From G958296245 sp965262055 (GTDB taxonomy: Bacteria; Chloroflexota; Dehalococcoidia; Lucifugimonadales; G958296245): DNA of 64,000 nucleotides. Location of the stretch: the NCBI GenBank assembly GCA_965262055.1, contig CBDHEI010000002.1, forward strand, positions 3,100,001 through 3,164,000, given 5' to 3'. The notes below the pieces were generated by a model. That model worked only from the letters and a program-made list of their open reading frames with translations, searched no databases and was not told where the DNA came from. A program made the position numbers and the translations under genes. Positions 32,834 through 41,781 of the stretch are shown piece after piece; positions within the stretch are counted from its first letter, which is position 1, and each line of letters opens with the position of its first letter.

Positions 32834-35161
32834 ATGAGGCCGCAGGGATTGACGATACACAACACCCTGACCCATAGCCTCTCGGAGGTCGTCCCTCTCA
32901 AGCGGGGATCGGTGGGCATCTACACCTGCGGCCCCACCGTGTACAGAGACGCGCACTTGGGCAACTTCCGCTCCTACCTGATGACCGACTGGGTACGCCG
33001 CGCTCTGGAGTTCCAAGAGATTGCCGTCCACCACGTCAAGAACATCACCGATGTGGGCCACATGCGCCAGGAGATGCTTGACCGGGGCGAGGACAAGGTC
33101 ATCGCGGCGGCCCTCGCGGAGGGCAAGACCCCTCAGGAGATAGCGCAGCACTACACGGAGAAGTTCCTCAGCGACGAGCGGAAACTGAATATCGAGCCAG
33201 CCCACGTCTATCCCAGAGCGACGGCCCACGTGGCGGACATGATTGCTGTCATCGAGCGTCTGATAGAGAAGGGCACCGCATACGAGGCGGAAGGGAACGT
33301 CTACTTCGACGTGGAGGCCTTCCCACCATACGGCATGCTCTCGGGAAACGTCGATGAGAGGGGCCTTCTGGAAGGCGTCAGGGTCGAGGTCGACCGGTTG
33401 AAGCGCCGCCAGCGGGACTTTGCGCTCTGGAAAGCGGCTGAGCCTGGAAGAGAGCTGAAGTGGGATAGCCCCTGGGGCGAGGGGTTTCCCGGGTGGCATA
33501 TCGAATGCACCGCCATGTCTATCAAGTACCTTGGAGAGCGGTTCGACATACACACGGGCGGCGTCGACAACATCTTTCCGCACCACGAAGGTGAGATAGC
33601 CCAGAGCGAGAGCTTCGCGGGCGGGCCTGTGGTCAACACCTGGCTGCACGGTCAGCACCTGCTCGCCGACGGGGTGAAGATGGCGAAATCGGCGCGCAAC
33701 TCTTTTACGGTCTCCGACCTGGAGGCGAAGAGCATCGAGCCACTGGCGTTCCGTTACCTGTGCCTGACCGCCCGCTACGGCACCCGTCTAAACTTCACAT
33801 TCGCCTCCCTCAAGGCCGCTCAACGCGCGCTTCAACGCCTGCGAAACCGCGTCTGGGAGTGGGGACTGCCGCCCAACGGCTTCGAGTCCTCCGAGGAGAG
33901 CACGACCCCCTGGGAAGCCCGCTTCGTCGAGCGACTCAACGACAATCTGGACATGCCGGGGGCTCTGGCGCTGACGTGGGACCTGGCGAGGTCCGACCTT
34001 CCCGGCAGGACGAAGCTGGACATTCTGTTGAGGTTCGACCGCGTTCTCGGTCTCGGCCTTGGCGACTCGCCAGCCGTTAGTGCCATCCCAGGTGGGGTAT
34101 CCACCGAGGTCGAGAAGAGGGACCGGCTGAGGAAATGGGCCCGGCAGCAAGTCACCGAGCTGCAGGGGTCCGGCTCGTCCGAAACTTGCGGCGCACGTGC
34201 GGCTACCTGCAACGCCTACAAAGAGGCGGACACGCTCAGGGACGCTTTCCTGGCGCGCGGATACGCCGTCCAGGACACCCCGGAGGGCACGCGGGTCCGT
34301 CCCAAATCCGAGTGGGAGCGGCATCAGGAGTCCCACCTGGAGGTCTCGTCGTCGTCGGACGTGCCTTCGCTGCTCTCGCAGCCCGTCACCGTGGACGTGA
34401 CCATCGGCATAGTAGCCAACGGCCACATGGAAGACGTGGAGCGCTGCGTCATGAGCGCACTGCGGTGGGTCGAAGGCCGGCATGTCGAGGTCGTGGTGGT
34501 GGACAACGGTGCGGTGGACGGTACGGGAGCCTGGTTAGACGAGTTTGCGGCCGGGGAAGACCGGGTACGCGTGATACACGCCGACCACCAGCTTGGCGAG
34601 GCGGCGGCCCGCAATATCGTCCTCAAGCAGGGCCTGGGCCGCACCGTATTGATGCTCGACACCAGCGTAGAGGTCACGGGCGACCTCTACGGCCCCATAG
34701 AAGGCCTCCTCGACCAGGACGGGGTGGGAGTCGCCGGGCCGTATGGGTTGCGGACCGGCGACCTGCACCACTTCCACGAGAGCGAAGCACAGGCTATTAA
34801 GGGGGACGTAGACGCAATGCAGTCGTACTGCTTCGCTTTCAGGCGAGAGGTTGTTGCCCAAGTTGGACTGATGCGCGAGACGTTCCGATTCTACCGGAAT
34901 CTGGACCTTGATTACAGCTTCCAGTTCAGGGACAAGGGCTACCGCATCGTCGCCGACCCCAGCCTTCCCGTCGCACGCCACACGCACCGAGCATGGGCGG
35001 AGCTCAGCGATGAGGAGCGCGACGAACTGAGTAGGAAGAACTTTCGCCGCTTCCTGCGCCGGTGGGGAGACCGCGAGGACCTGCTGACCGGTGGCCGCGC
35101 TTCACATGGGAGTCGCGGCCACCCGCACGACCACCAATCCGGCGCGGAGCACGGGAGCTAG
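32834..35161 (+). CDS. cysS: Cysteinyl-tRNA synthetase fused to family-2 glycosyltransferase
   Basis: Residues 1-500 are a full cysteinyl-tRNA synthetase: YTCGPTVY with a zinc Cys at 32, HLGN at 41-44, GWHIECTAMS, FPHHEGEIAQSE and the KMSKS loop as KMAKS near 282. A linker of about 20 residues leads into a GT-A glycosyltransferase domain (about 518-750) with VTIGIVANGHMEDVERCV, VVVVDNGAVDGTGAW, EAAARNIVL and VLMLDTSVEV, where the D-x-D is reduced to D-T-S. The whole frame is continuous over 775 codons with no stop. Enzymes joining these activities are not a standard family I know. The second domain may have lost catalysis. Confidence 0.88.
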   Translation: MRPQGLTIHNTLTHSLSEVVPLKRGSVGIYTCGPTVYRDAHLGNFRSYLMTDWVRRALEFQEIAVHHVKNITDVGHMRQEMLDRGEDKVIAAALAEGKTPQEIAQHYTEKFLSDERKLNIEPAHVYPRATAHVADMIAVIERLIEKGTAYEAEGNVYFDVEAFPPYGMLSGNVDERGLLEGVRVEVDRLKRRQRDFALWKAAEPGRELKWDSPWGEGFPGWHIECTAMSIKYLGERFDIHTGGVDNIFPHHEGEIAQSESFAGGPVVNTWLHGQHLLADGVKMAKSARNSFTVSDLEAKSIEPLAFRYLCLTARYGTRLNFTFASLKAAQRALQRLRNRVWEWGLPPNGFESSEESTTPWEARFVERLNDNLDMPGALALTWDLARSDLPGRTKLDILLRFDRVLGLGLGDSPAVSAIPGGVSTEVEKRDRLRKWARQQVTELQGSGSSETCGARAATCNAYKEADTLRDAFLARGYAVQDTPEGTRVRPKSEWERHQESHLEVSSSSDVPSLLSQPVTVDVTIGIVANGHMEDVERCVMSALRWVEGRHVEVVVVDNGAVDGTGAWLDEFAAGEDRVRVIHADHQLGEAAARNIVLKQGLGRTVLMLDTSVEVTGDLYGPIEGLLDQDGVGVAGPYGLRTGDLHHFHESEAQAIKGDVDAMQSYCFAFRREVVAQVGLMRETFRFYRNLDLDYSFQFRDKGYRIVADPSLPVARHTHRAWAELSDEERDELSRKNFRRFLRRWGDREDLLTGGRASHGSRGHPHDHQSGAEHGS

Positions 35162-35172
35162 CGAGTACTCGC

Positions 35173-36048
35173 ATGGCCGTCATCCGCAGCCTGCTGTTCG
35201 TACCGGGCAACCGTACCCGCATGTTGGAGAAGGCGCTAGGGCTCAGGCCTGACGCCTATGTCCCTGACATGGAGGACTCGGTGCCGCCATCCGAGAAGGC
35301 CAACGCCCGCTCGATCACGTCGTCCATGCTTCCCAGGCTGTCCTCCGCGGGGCCCCTCGTCATACCCCGGGTCAACTCGTTGGGTACCGGTCTGTTGGAG
35401 GATGACCTTGCGGCGGTCGTAGGGCCACATATCTACGGGGTATCGGTGGGAAAGATAGCATCGCCGGAAGACGTTGCGGCCGTCTCGGAGGTCCTGGAGA
35501 GGCTGGAAGCCCTGGCGGGCCTGGAAACCGGCGCTGTGAAGCTGGTGCCCTGGATAGAAACCGCGCTCAGCGTTGTGAACGCCTACTCGATAAGCGCCGC
35601 GTCGCAACGTATCGTTGGCGTCGCGTTCGGCGCGGAGGACTTCACCGCCGACATGGGCATAGAGAGAACGCCGGATCAGTCAGAGGTCGAGTACGCCAGA
35701 AGGGTGGTCTGCGTGGCTGCGCGGGCTGCCGGAGTGCCTGCGCTGGACACGCCCTACTTCACCCTCCGCGATCCCGAAGGTCTGCGGAGCGACGCCGCGG
35801 ACGCCAGGGCATTCGGGTTCAAGGGCAAGTTCGCCATCCATCCGGAGCAGATACAGGTGATCAACGAGACGTTCTCGCCGTCCGGAGCGGAGATCGAATA
35901 CGCCCTGCGGGTAGTCGCTGCCTTCGAAGAGGCGGAGCGCAGAGGAACGGCGGCGACCTCGCTGGACGGCAAAGTGGTCGACGTCCCGGTAGTCGAGCGG
36001 GCGAGGGGCGTGTTGGCCCTAGCCGAGGAGACGGAAGGAGGCCCGTAG
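35173..36048 (+). CDS. CitE/HpcH-like lyase (citrate lyase beta / malyl-CoA lyase family)
   Basis: The sequence RSLLFVPGNRTRMLEKALGLRPDAYVPDMEDSVPPSEKANAR is the CitE/malyl-CoA lyase signature with the metal-binding Asp/Glu. GVAFGAEDFTADMGIERT and KGKFAIHPEQIQVIN complete the active site. These TIM-barrel enzymes cleave acyl-CoA thioesters such as malyl-, citramalyl- or beta-methylmalyl-CoA with a divalent metal. The frame opens at 35062, but that overlaps the fused synthetase, so the ATG at 35173 is used. folB begins at its stop codon. The substrate cannot be told. Confidence 0.9.
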   Translation: MAVIRSLLFVPGNRTRMLEKALGLRPDAYVPDMEDSVPPSEKANARSITSSMLPRLSSAGPLVIPRVNSLGTGLLEDDLAAVVGPHIYGVSVGKIASPEDVAAVSEVLERLEALAGLETGAVKLVPWIETALSVVNAYSISAASQRIVGVAFGAEDFTADMGIERTPDQSEVEYARRVVCVAARAAGVPALDTPYFTLRDPEGLRSDAADARAFGFKGKFAIHPEQIQVINETFSPSGAEIEYALRVVAAFEEAERRGTAATSLDGKVVDVPVVERARGVLALAEETEGGP

Positions 36049-36413
36049 TGGCCGGAGACAAGATCCAGCTGGCCGGAATGGTCTTCTATGGCTACCATGG
36101 CGTCCGCCTCGCCGAACGGGAGCTTGGGCAGCGCTTCATCGTAGACTTGGAGATAGAGACGGACCTGTCGCGTGCTGGTAGGACAGACTCTCTCGCGGAC
36201 ACTGTCAGCTATTCATCACTCTACACTCTCGTAAAGGAGATAATGGAGGAGGGCAGCCGCAGCCTTCTCGAAAGCCTCGCCGAGACGATCGCCGGCCTCA
36301 TCCTGGACCGTTTCGAGGTCGACGCGGTCCACGTGACGGTCAAGAAACCTCAGGTACCGATACAGGGCAGCGTTATGGCATACGCCGCGGTTGAGATTAC
36401 GCGGCGCAGGTAG
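36048..36413 (+). CDS. folB: Dihydroneopterin aldolase
   Basis: The 121-residue protein matches FolB: IQLAGMVFYGYHGVRLAERELGQRFIVDLEIETD, then SLADTVSYSSLYTLVKEI and SLLESLAETIAGLIL, with KKPQVPIQGS near the end and the active-site Lys in VTVKKPQ. It converts dihydroneopterin to 6-hydroxymethyl-dihydropterin in folate synthesis. The GTG start overlaps the preceding TAG (TAGTG). No other folate gene lies in the window. Downstream, a small hairpin (GCGGAG CTCC CTCCGC, 36455-36470) could help end transcription. Confidence 0.94.
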   Translation: MAGDKIQLAGMVFYGYHGVRLAERELGQRFIVDLEIETDLSRAGRTDSLADTVSYSSLYTLVKEIMEEGSRSLLESLAETIAGLILDRFEVDAVHVTVKKPQVPIQGSVMAYAAVEITRRR

Positions 36414-36513
36414 CGGGAGAACGGCTCGAAGCTCCATCGGCAGGGGGCGGAGCTCCCTCCGCAGGGAGTCCAACGCAATCCCGGCAGGTGTCTGGGGTTC
36501 TGAGCATTTCCCA

Positions 36514-37644
36514 TTAGACCGGCGCCCCGCCGTGTAGGTCCATCGCGAGGTCTCGGAACTTGCGGATTCGGTGGATGGTAACGAGGTCCGCGTTGTGCTG
36601 GTCGCCGGAATCTCGGCTCGTCCGCGACATGACGACTAGGTCTTCTCCGTCGACGACCGCGCTCGGGTACATGAAGCTCTTCGCCACGCTTTCGGGCCAG
36701 CGAGCTACACAACCGGCGGGGAACCAGTTCAGGCAGTCGATGCTGTAGTGCAGGAAGAGCCAGCGCCTCTCGTTCCCCGAGGGACCGTGCTGGGACTTTG
36801 GCCAACGGTCTCCCCATCCCAGCAAGTCCTGTGAGTTGGTAACCAGGTTGCTGAGCATCCAGTAAGTCCGGCTTGGCCGGTCGTGCACCACGAAGAACTT
36901 GCACTGACCGCCAGGCCACGACGCGAACTGGGTAAAGCTCAGAACGTGCTTCTCAGGGTCATAGTCAAGGACTGCGGCCACGTGCGCGCTGGAGTAGCGG
37001 TCGATGACGCAGCGCGTGAACACCCGGATGCAGCCTGCCACCTCCACCGTGTTGGGCTCTAGCCATAGGGGCGAACGCGGTCTATGTTCGCCGTCCCAAG
37101 TCGCCGAGTAGAGCTTCCTGGTCATCGAGTCGGGCAGACTGGGTTCGGGAACGACGTTGGACAGGCTCCAGGACTCGGGCTCCATGGGCGGCTTGCCGCT
37201 CTCTAACCGTGCCATTACCTTCCCGTGGCAGCGACGCCCTTCCGGGGAGTAGTCCATCGCCCAGTAGAGTGCTTCGGGCCGCTTCAGCATGGGAGTCGAT
37301 ATGTTCCAGACTGGAGCTTCCAGCACGGTCATAGGCGCCGACCAAGTTAGACCCCTGTCCTCGCTTGTCACTATCTGAAAGTCGTGATGGCTCTTCTCCT
37401 GCACGAACATGAAGAGACTTCCGTCGACTAAGAACGGCGCCGCGTCGGCGTATGGAAGCTCGGCCAATTCTTCCCAGGTCCGGCCGCCGTCGGCGCTCCG
37501 GGCGACCCTGGTGGACTGGCGTCCGCCGAAGCGCATGAACTGCCACTGGGGCGCCGCGACGATCAGGGTTCCGTCGTCCATCCGGGTCATGCCCGGGTCG
37601 TGGAAGAAATACTGCTCGGCATCTGGGACCTGCAGGGCTATGGA
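36514..37644 (-). pseudogene. Sialidase-like (BNR/Asp-box) gene, 5' end cut off by an IS
   Basis: The protein has Asp-box motifs SADGGRTWEE and SEDRGLTWSA, plus HDPGMTRMDDGTLIVAAP, typical of six-bladed sialidase/neuraminidase-like propellers that release terminal sugars. The open frame continues to 37779, but the last 45 codons lie inside the IS1380 element. Joining 37644 directly to 39398 restores a start: MSNPNVEPLAQSH followed by SIALQVP, with GAGG before that ATG at 39436. The insertion therefore split the gene after codon 13. The gene has no signal peptide in the restored form. A truncated product from an IS-borne start remains possible. Confidence 0.8.
37640..37644. repeat. Target-site duplication ATGGA, left copy of second IS1380 element
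   Basis: ATGGA directly before the element is repeated directly after it at 39393-39397. Confidence 0.8.
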
Positions 37645-39392
37645 CCGGGATTTCCCATATTGGGAGTCTTCAGGCTCAAGGGGCAGCCCAAACGAGATGT
37701 TAGCATCATAGTCAGGTCCTGCAAGGCCAGTCAATCGCCGGTCTATCCGATAAGAGATGCGTTTGCAGTCGTAGAGCACCCTTCTTGTCCGTCTTCATCG
37801 TCCTCGTGTCCCCTGCCAGTGGGGTGAAAGCGCATTGAAGACAAGGCGACTCCCTGGAGCGCTCTCCCCCTCTTGGCAAGATCGTGGTTGTACCCTCCCT
37901 CAGCTTGGCGCCGGCGATAACCGGCCGATACGATCCAACACTCCCTGGAACAACCGTCGAGGAACCGACATCTCGGATAACTGAAAGATCAACCACCGGG
38001 AGTGCCGCACCAGACGGCCTCCCATCTTGATCAGCTTGACCTGCACGCTCCGCAGCGACCAGTGCTTGACCGCCTTGGGCAGACACAGCCGGCGAAGGAA
38101 GTTCCCAAGGTTGTACGCCAGGACGAACAGAGATAGACGCACCCGGTTGGCCACGAACCGATGGCACGACAGCCGAGTCCAGTTCAGCGCGTACTTCCCC
38201 TCCTTGATCCACTGCTCGGCTGTCCCGCGACCATTGTAGAATCGCACCACTCCTTCGGGGCCAGCCGTCATGCTCGTGACTATGAAGCCCACCCGGGGGA
38301 ATAGCTCTCCCCTATGCCACTCCACCTTGGCCACCACCCGCCGAGCGCGGTCCCAACTCCCGGCACGATACCAGAAGTCGTCGTATAGGATCACTGGACG
38401 CTTCGGCGGCCTCCCCACAGGCCTCCTGAGCAGAGGGGCGATCTCCCGTTGCAGCACCTCGTTGCCGGGGAGTCTTATAGCGTAAAGGACGTGCCGCTCC
38501 TCGAGGTACTCATAGATGTCCGGCTTGGCGAATGCGGCATCGGCACGAAAGTACCGCCGCACTCCTGTCGCCCCGTAGCGGGACAGGATCGGATCCAATA
38601 CATCACGCCACCTGTGCGCGCTATGTACGTTCCCCGCACGGAGCATCGCCCCCTCGCAGTCACCGAACTGGTTGAACACGAACAAAGGGTGATAGCACGT
38701 GCTCCCAAAGTGACCGTTGTACGACGCTCCCTCCTGTCCTCCATGTACCGGACTCTCCGAACTGTCCATGTCCAAGATCACCCGCCGGTGCGCTGTGTGC
38801 GTCATCGCCCGGTCCACCCACGTAGCGTTCACTCGGCCCAACCCTTCCACGTTGCCGTCTTGGGTAAGCACCTCGGTCTCGAACCGGCTGATGGTGTTGG
38901 TGCTGGCGGCCGGTCTCTCAGGACCACCTCGCCGTCCAACGACTACCCGCATCGTCGGGTCCTGGGCCAACCGTTCAGCGTCGTTGGTATCCTCGTAGCC
39001 CGCCAGACGACTGTACACCGACTGCCTGAGAAGGCCCACCAATCGGTGCTGCACGTTACGACCGCCACGGCTCTCCTGCAGACACTCATTCGCCGTCTCC
39101 GTCAGCCCCAGTGCATCGTCCAACTCGCGGCAGGCCAGCAGCCCAGCGTCCGAGGTGATGGTAGCGCCGCGAAACTCCAACCGTACACGTCGGTCGAAAC
39201 GGAGCGTGGCGCGGGGGTTGGTGCTTTCACCCATTGGGTGCCTCCTGAGTGGGTACGTTATCAAGAACTAGAGTAGTCGCTCACGACCAGTCTAGCACTC
39301 ATGATAACCACTGTGCTCTGCTATTCGGCTACATCGGGTATCGCTGTTGCTGATTACGGCAAGCCCTGCAGGGTTGATATGGGAAATGTGGG
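37645..39392 (-). mobile_element. IS1380-family insertion sequence, copy 2 (1748 bp)
   Basis: It has the same length and end sequences as the copy at 8977-10724: CCGGGATTTCCC on the left and a right end closing in ATGTGGG. Flanking direct repeats ATGGA mark a real transposition event. The internal sequence differs from copy 1 at scattered positions, so the copies are not the result of very recent duplication. The element lies inside the sialidase-like gene. Confidence 0.94.
37900..39234 (-). CDS. IS1380-family transposase, copy 2
   Basis: The protein is 444 residues long and nearly identical to the copy at 9232-10566, with the same DDE-region motifs (VILDMDSSESPVHG, RADAAFAKPD, TAEQWIKEGK). 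Some residues differ, such as LRAKLRFD to LRATLRFD and a changed stretch near the RVNATWVDRAM segment. The frame is intact. The start is the ATG at 39234, preceded by AGGAGG, in the same position as in the other copy. Confidence 0.93.
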   Translation of the reverse strand: MGESTNPRATLRFDRRVRLEFRGATITSDAGLLACRELDDALGLTETANECLQESRGGRNVQHRLVGLLRQSVYSRLAGYEDTNDAERLAQDPTMRVVVGRRGGPERPAASTNTISRFETEVLTQDGNVEGLGRVNATWVDRAMTHTAHRRVILDMDSSESPVHGGQEGASYNGHFGSTCYHPLFVFNQFGDCEGAMLRAGNVHSAHRWRDVLDPILSRYGATGVRRYFRADAAFAKPDIYEYLEERHVLYAIRLPGNEVLQREIAPLLRRPVGRPPKRPVILYDDFWYRAGSWDRARRVVAKVEWHRGELFPRVGFIVTSMTAGPEGVVRFYNGRGTAEQWIKEGKYALNWTRLSCHRFVANRVRLSLFVLAYNLGNFLRRLCLPKAVKHWSLRSVQVKLIKMGGRLVRHSRWLIFQLSEMSVPRRLFQGVLDRIGRLSPAPS

Positions 39393-39436
39393 ATGGAATG
39401 GCTTTGAGCAAGTGGTTCGACGTTGGGATTGGACAT
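39393..39436 (-). pseudogene. 5' remnant of the interrupted sialidase-like gene
   Basis: Bases 39393-39397 are the right copy of the ATGGA duplication. Bases 39398-39436, read on the minus strand, give ATG and 12 further codons (MSNPNVEPLAQSH), in frame with 37644 once the element and one duplicate are removed. GAGG stands 6 bases before the ATG. Confidence 0.72.
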
Positions 39437-39477
39437 GGGCGACCTCGTCGCGTCGTCGTGGCGGATGTTACACAGAT

Positions 39478-39507
39478 TTGACAACTGAGGGTAATGCGTG
39501 GTTTGAT
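39478..39507 (+). promoter_or_regulatory. Candidate promoter of the ABC transporter operon
   Basis: A perfect TTGACA (39478-39483) and TTTGAT (39502-39507) are separated by 18 bases. It lies about 75 bp before the binding-protein ATG. Confidence 0.45.
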
Positions 39508-39580
39508 TCCGCTGAACTTGGTGCGCTCTGATTGATTTGAGGCGCGTCGCCGAGAATATCTTTGCAGAGGGGGTAGCCCG

Positions 39581-41626
39581 ATGCGTTCAAGCAGCCTGAG
39601 GTTGATACTAGCTTCGTTTGCCTTCCTGACCTTGCTGGGGGCACTGGCCTGCACCAGGGAAAAGGAAGTGGTCAAGGAGGTGCCTGTAGAAGTGGTGGTG
39701 GAGAGAGAGGTGGTTAGGGAAGTTCAGGTGCCTGGTGAGACGATCGTGGTGACGGAACAGGTCATCAAGGAGGTACCTGTAGAGGTGGTGGTGGAGAGAG
39801 AGGTGGTCAAAGAAGTGATGGTGCCGGGTGAGACTGTGGTGGTGGAGAAAGAGGTGGTGAAGGAAGTAATGGTGCCGGGTGAGACTGTGGTGGTGGAGAA
39901 GGAAGTCGTTAGGGAAGTAGAGGTAGAGAAGATAGTCGAGAAGGAAGTCGTTAGGGTGGAGCGGGTGGAGGTGGAAGTAGAGAAGGTGGTAGAGGTAGAG
40001 GTTCCGGCGATGGTTGAGAAGGTGCTCCGGTACAGGGTCCCCTTCCAGGAGGTCAAGTGGGTGCCTCACTCGGCCGTCAACGAGATCGTGACCCTGATAG
40101 GCAACCACACCTTCTCCAGCCTGTTGCAGCCCGACCCCATAAGGCGCAGGTATGTTCCTGAGCTGGCAGAGCGGTGGGAGTTGAGTGAAGACGGCATGTC
40201 GACCACCTACTTCCTACGTAAGAACGCCTTCTTCCACGACGGCGAGCCGGTGACGGCTGAGGACGTCAGGTTCACCTTCCTGTCCCGCCTGCACTCGGAG
40301 ACGCCGAACAACGGTACCGGCGACCTGCCCATCATCATCAAGGGCGCTAAGGCCTACTTCGATGGAGAGGCCGACGACATACCCGGCATCGAGATAGTGG
40401 ACGACTACACAGTCAAGATAACGCACGAGTTCCCTACGGGCGACCTGCTGTCCGGGGACGGTCTCGGCACGTTCGGCTTCGACATTCTGCCGGAGCACAT
40501 CGTCGGCAAGATCCCGCCGGCGGACATCGACAATCACGACTTCTTCAAGAACGTGATGCTGGGCTCCGGCCCCTACAAGTTCGTCAGGCACGAGGTCGAC
40601 CAGTTCGTCGAGCTCGTGGCCGATCCCAACTACTTCCTTGGCAAGCCGCGTATCGATCGGATACTGATGATCACCATGCCCTCAAATGACGCGGCGCAGA
40701 TAGCGCTGCAGAGAGGGGAGATCGACACCACGTTGGCCGGTGACGGCCTGCTCTCGGAAGAGGGCATGGCGGCGATGCTGTTGGATGACCGGTTCGATGT
40801 TTACGGCATCGCCGGCACCAACAGCCGGGGCTACGCCTTCAACACCAGTCACGAGCTCGTCAGCGACGTCAGGGTGCGCCAGGCGTGGTTCCACGCCCTC
40901 GACAGGGAGGCGCTGATAAAGCTATCCGCAAAGGGTGGCCTAGGCCAGATCAACAACACGATCATGTGGCAGTCCGAGCACAACACCCCGGAGATGTACA
41001 CGGCATACGAGTATAACCCCGATAAGGCCAGACAGCTCCTGGCGGATGCCGGTTGGGACTCCAATGTCACCGTGCCGGTGGCGACGCCGACCTTCGTCGT
41101 CGGCAACACGGCCGGCGAGGCCCAGGTAGCCGCCGAGCAGCAGATGCTGGCAGCGGTCGGCATCAACGTGGAGTACATCCTGGACGAGATCGCGCCGTGG
41201 GTCACGAAGTACTACCAGAGCGAGCCGCCGGACTACGTGGTGGCGCGCGTCGGCGGTTGGGGCAACACTGTGGGAGGCGCCAAGTTCCAATGGCACACGG
41301 AGGGCGGAGGAGGATGCCCCAACGTGATCTGCAATGCCGAGCTGGACGCTATCATAGACAAGGTGCCGAGGGCCCTCAGCAAGGCCGAGAAAGACGCTCT
41401 CGGGCTGGAGATAAACAAGGTGCTGTTCCGGGAGATCCCGATAGTCACCTTGCACATAGGTACGGCCATGTTCCCGGTGAGGTCCAACGTCAGGATCCCG
41501 GGATTCGGCCTCCCGCAGCGCCCTCAGGCGACGACATTCGAGGAGATGCAGCTCACCCCGCGGTTCTGCTACAACTGCTGGTGGATATACCGCCTCGAGC
41601 AGTACGACATAATCGAAGAGAACTAG
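39581..41626 (+). CDS. Family-5 solute-binding lipoprotein with Val/Glu/Lys repeat stalk
   Basis: The signal peptide ends in LLGALAC at about residues 19-25, so the protein is a lipoprotein. Residues about 27-150 consist of repeats of the type KEVPVEVVVEREVVKEV and MVPGETVVVEKEVV, probably a rigid stalk or coiled coil. From about 170 on it is a DppA/OppA-like binding domain (PDPIRRRYVPELAERWELSEDG, DGEPVTAEDVRFTF, HALDREALIKL). It captures an oligopeptide or, given the two glycosidase-like genes that follow, perhaps an oligosaccharide, and hands it to the permeases at 44242 and 45214. Such Val/Glu-rich stalks are frequent in Chloroflexota. Confidence 0.92.
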   Translation: MRSSSLRLILASFAFLTLLGALACTREKEVVKEVPVEVVVEREVVREVQVPGETIVVTEQVIKEVPVEVVVEREVVKEVMVPGETVVVEKEVVKEVMVPGETVVVEKEVVREVEVEKIVEKEVVRVERVEVEVEKVVEVEVPAMVEKVLRYRVPFQEVKWVPHSAVNEIVTLIGNHTFSSLLQPDPIRRRYVPELAERWELSEDGMSTTYFLRKNAFFHDGEPVTAEDVRFTFLSRLHSETPNNGTGDLPIIIKGAKAYFDGEADDIPGIEIVDDYTVKITHEFPTGDLLSGDGLGTFGFDILPEHIVGKIPPADIDNHDFFKNVMLGSGPYKFVRHEVDQFVELVADPNYFLGKPRIDRILMITMPSNDAAQIALQRGEIDTTLAGDGLLSEEGMAAMLLDDRFDVYGIAGTNSRGYAFNTSHELVSDVRVRQAWFHALDREALIKLSAKGGLGQINNTIMWQSEHNTPEMYTAYEYNPDKARQLLADAGWDSNVTVPVATPTFVVGNTAGEAQVAAEQQMLAAVGINVEYILDEIAPWVTKYYQSEPPDYVVARVGGWGNTVGGAKFQWHTEGGGGCPNVICNAELDAIIDKVPRALSKAEKDALGLEINKVLFREIPIVTLHIGTAMFPVRSNVRIPGFGLPQRPQATTFEEMQLTPRFCYNCWWIYRLEQYDIIEEN

Positions 41627-41665
41627 GCCCTAGACGCAGCAGCTAGCAAGTCAGAGATAGGTTGG

Positions 41666-41704
41666 AGCCGGCCTGGTAGATATCCGATATTTGCCAGGCC
41701 GGCT
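41666..41704 (+). terminator. Strong hairpin after the binding-protein gene (attenuator or terminator)
   Basis: AGCCGGCCTGG (41666-41676) pairs perfectly with CCAGGCCGGCT (41694-41704), an 11 bp stem with a 17-base loop that could itself pair through ATATC and GATAT. Only a weak T run (CTCTTT) follows. Such a hairpin between a binding protein and its permeases often lets the binding protein be made in excess. Confidence 0.7.
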
Positions 41705-41781
41705 GCTCTTTGGCTCTGAGTACTGTATACAAAGGCGTTTCCCGCCGGCTGAGAGGACGCGAAAGGTCAGGGCATTCCGCA

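Noticed and set aside
32474..33658. Long open frame opposite the end of pyruvate kinase and the start of cysS
   Set aside because: Both strands cannot plausibly code here; the plus-strand genes carry clear family motifs, and high GC explains the antisense opening.
37645..37779. 45 extra N-terminal codons of the sialidase-like frame
   Set aside because: They lie inside the IS end and are a chance extension; the native start is on the other side of the element.
39608..40108. Open frame opposite the repeat stalk of the binding protein (166 codons, His/Leu/Tyr-rich)
   Set aside because: It arises because the Val/Glu/Lys repeats read as open sequence on the other strand; the frame has no start signal or family motif.
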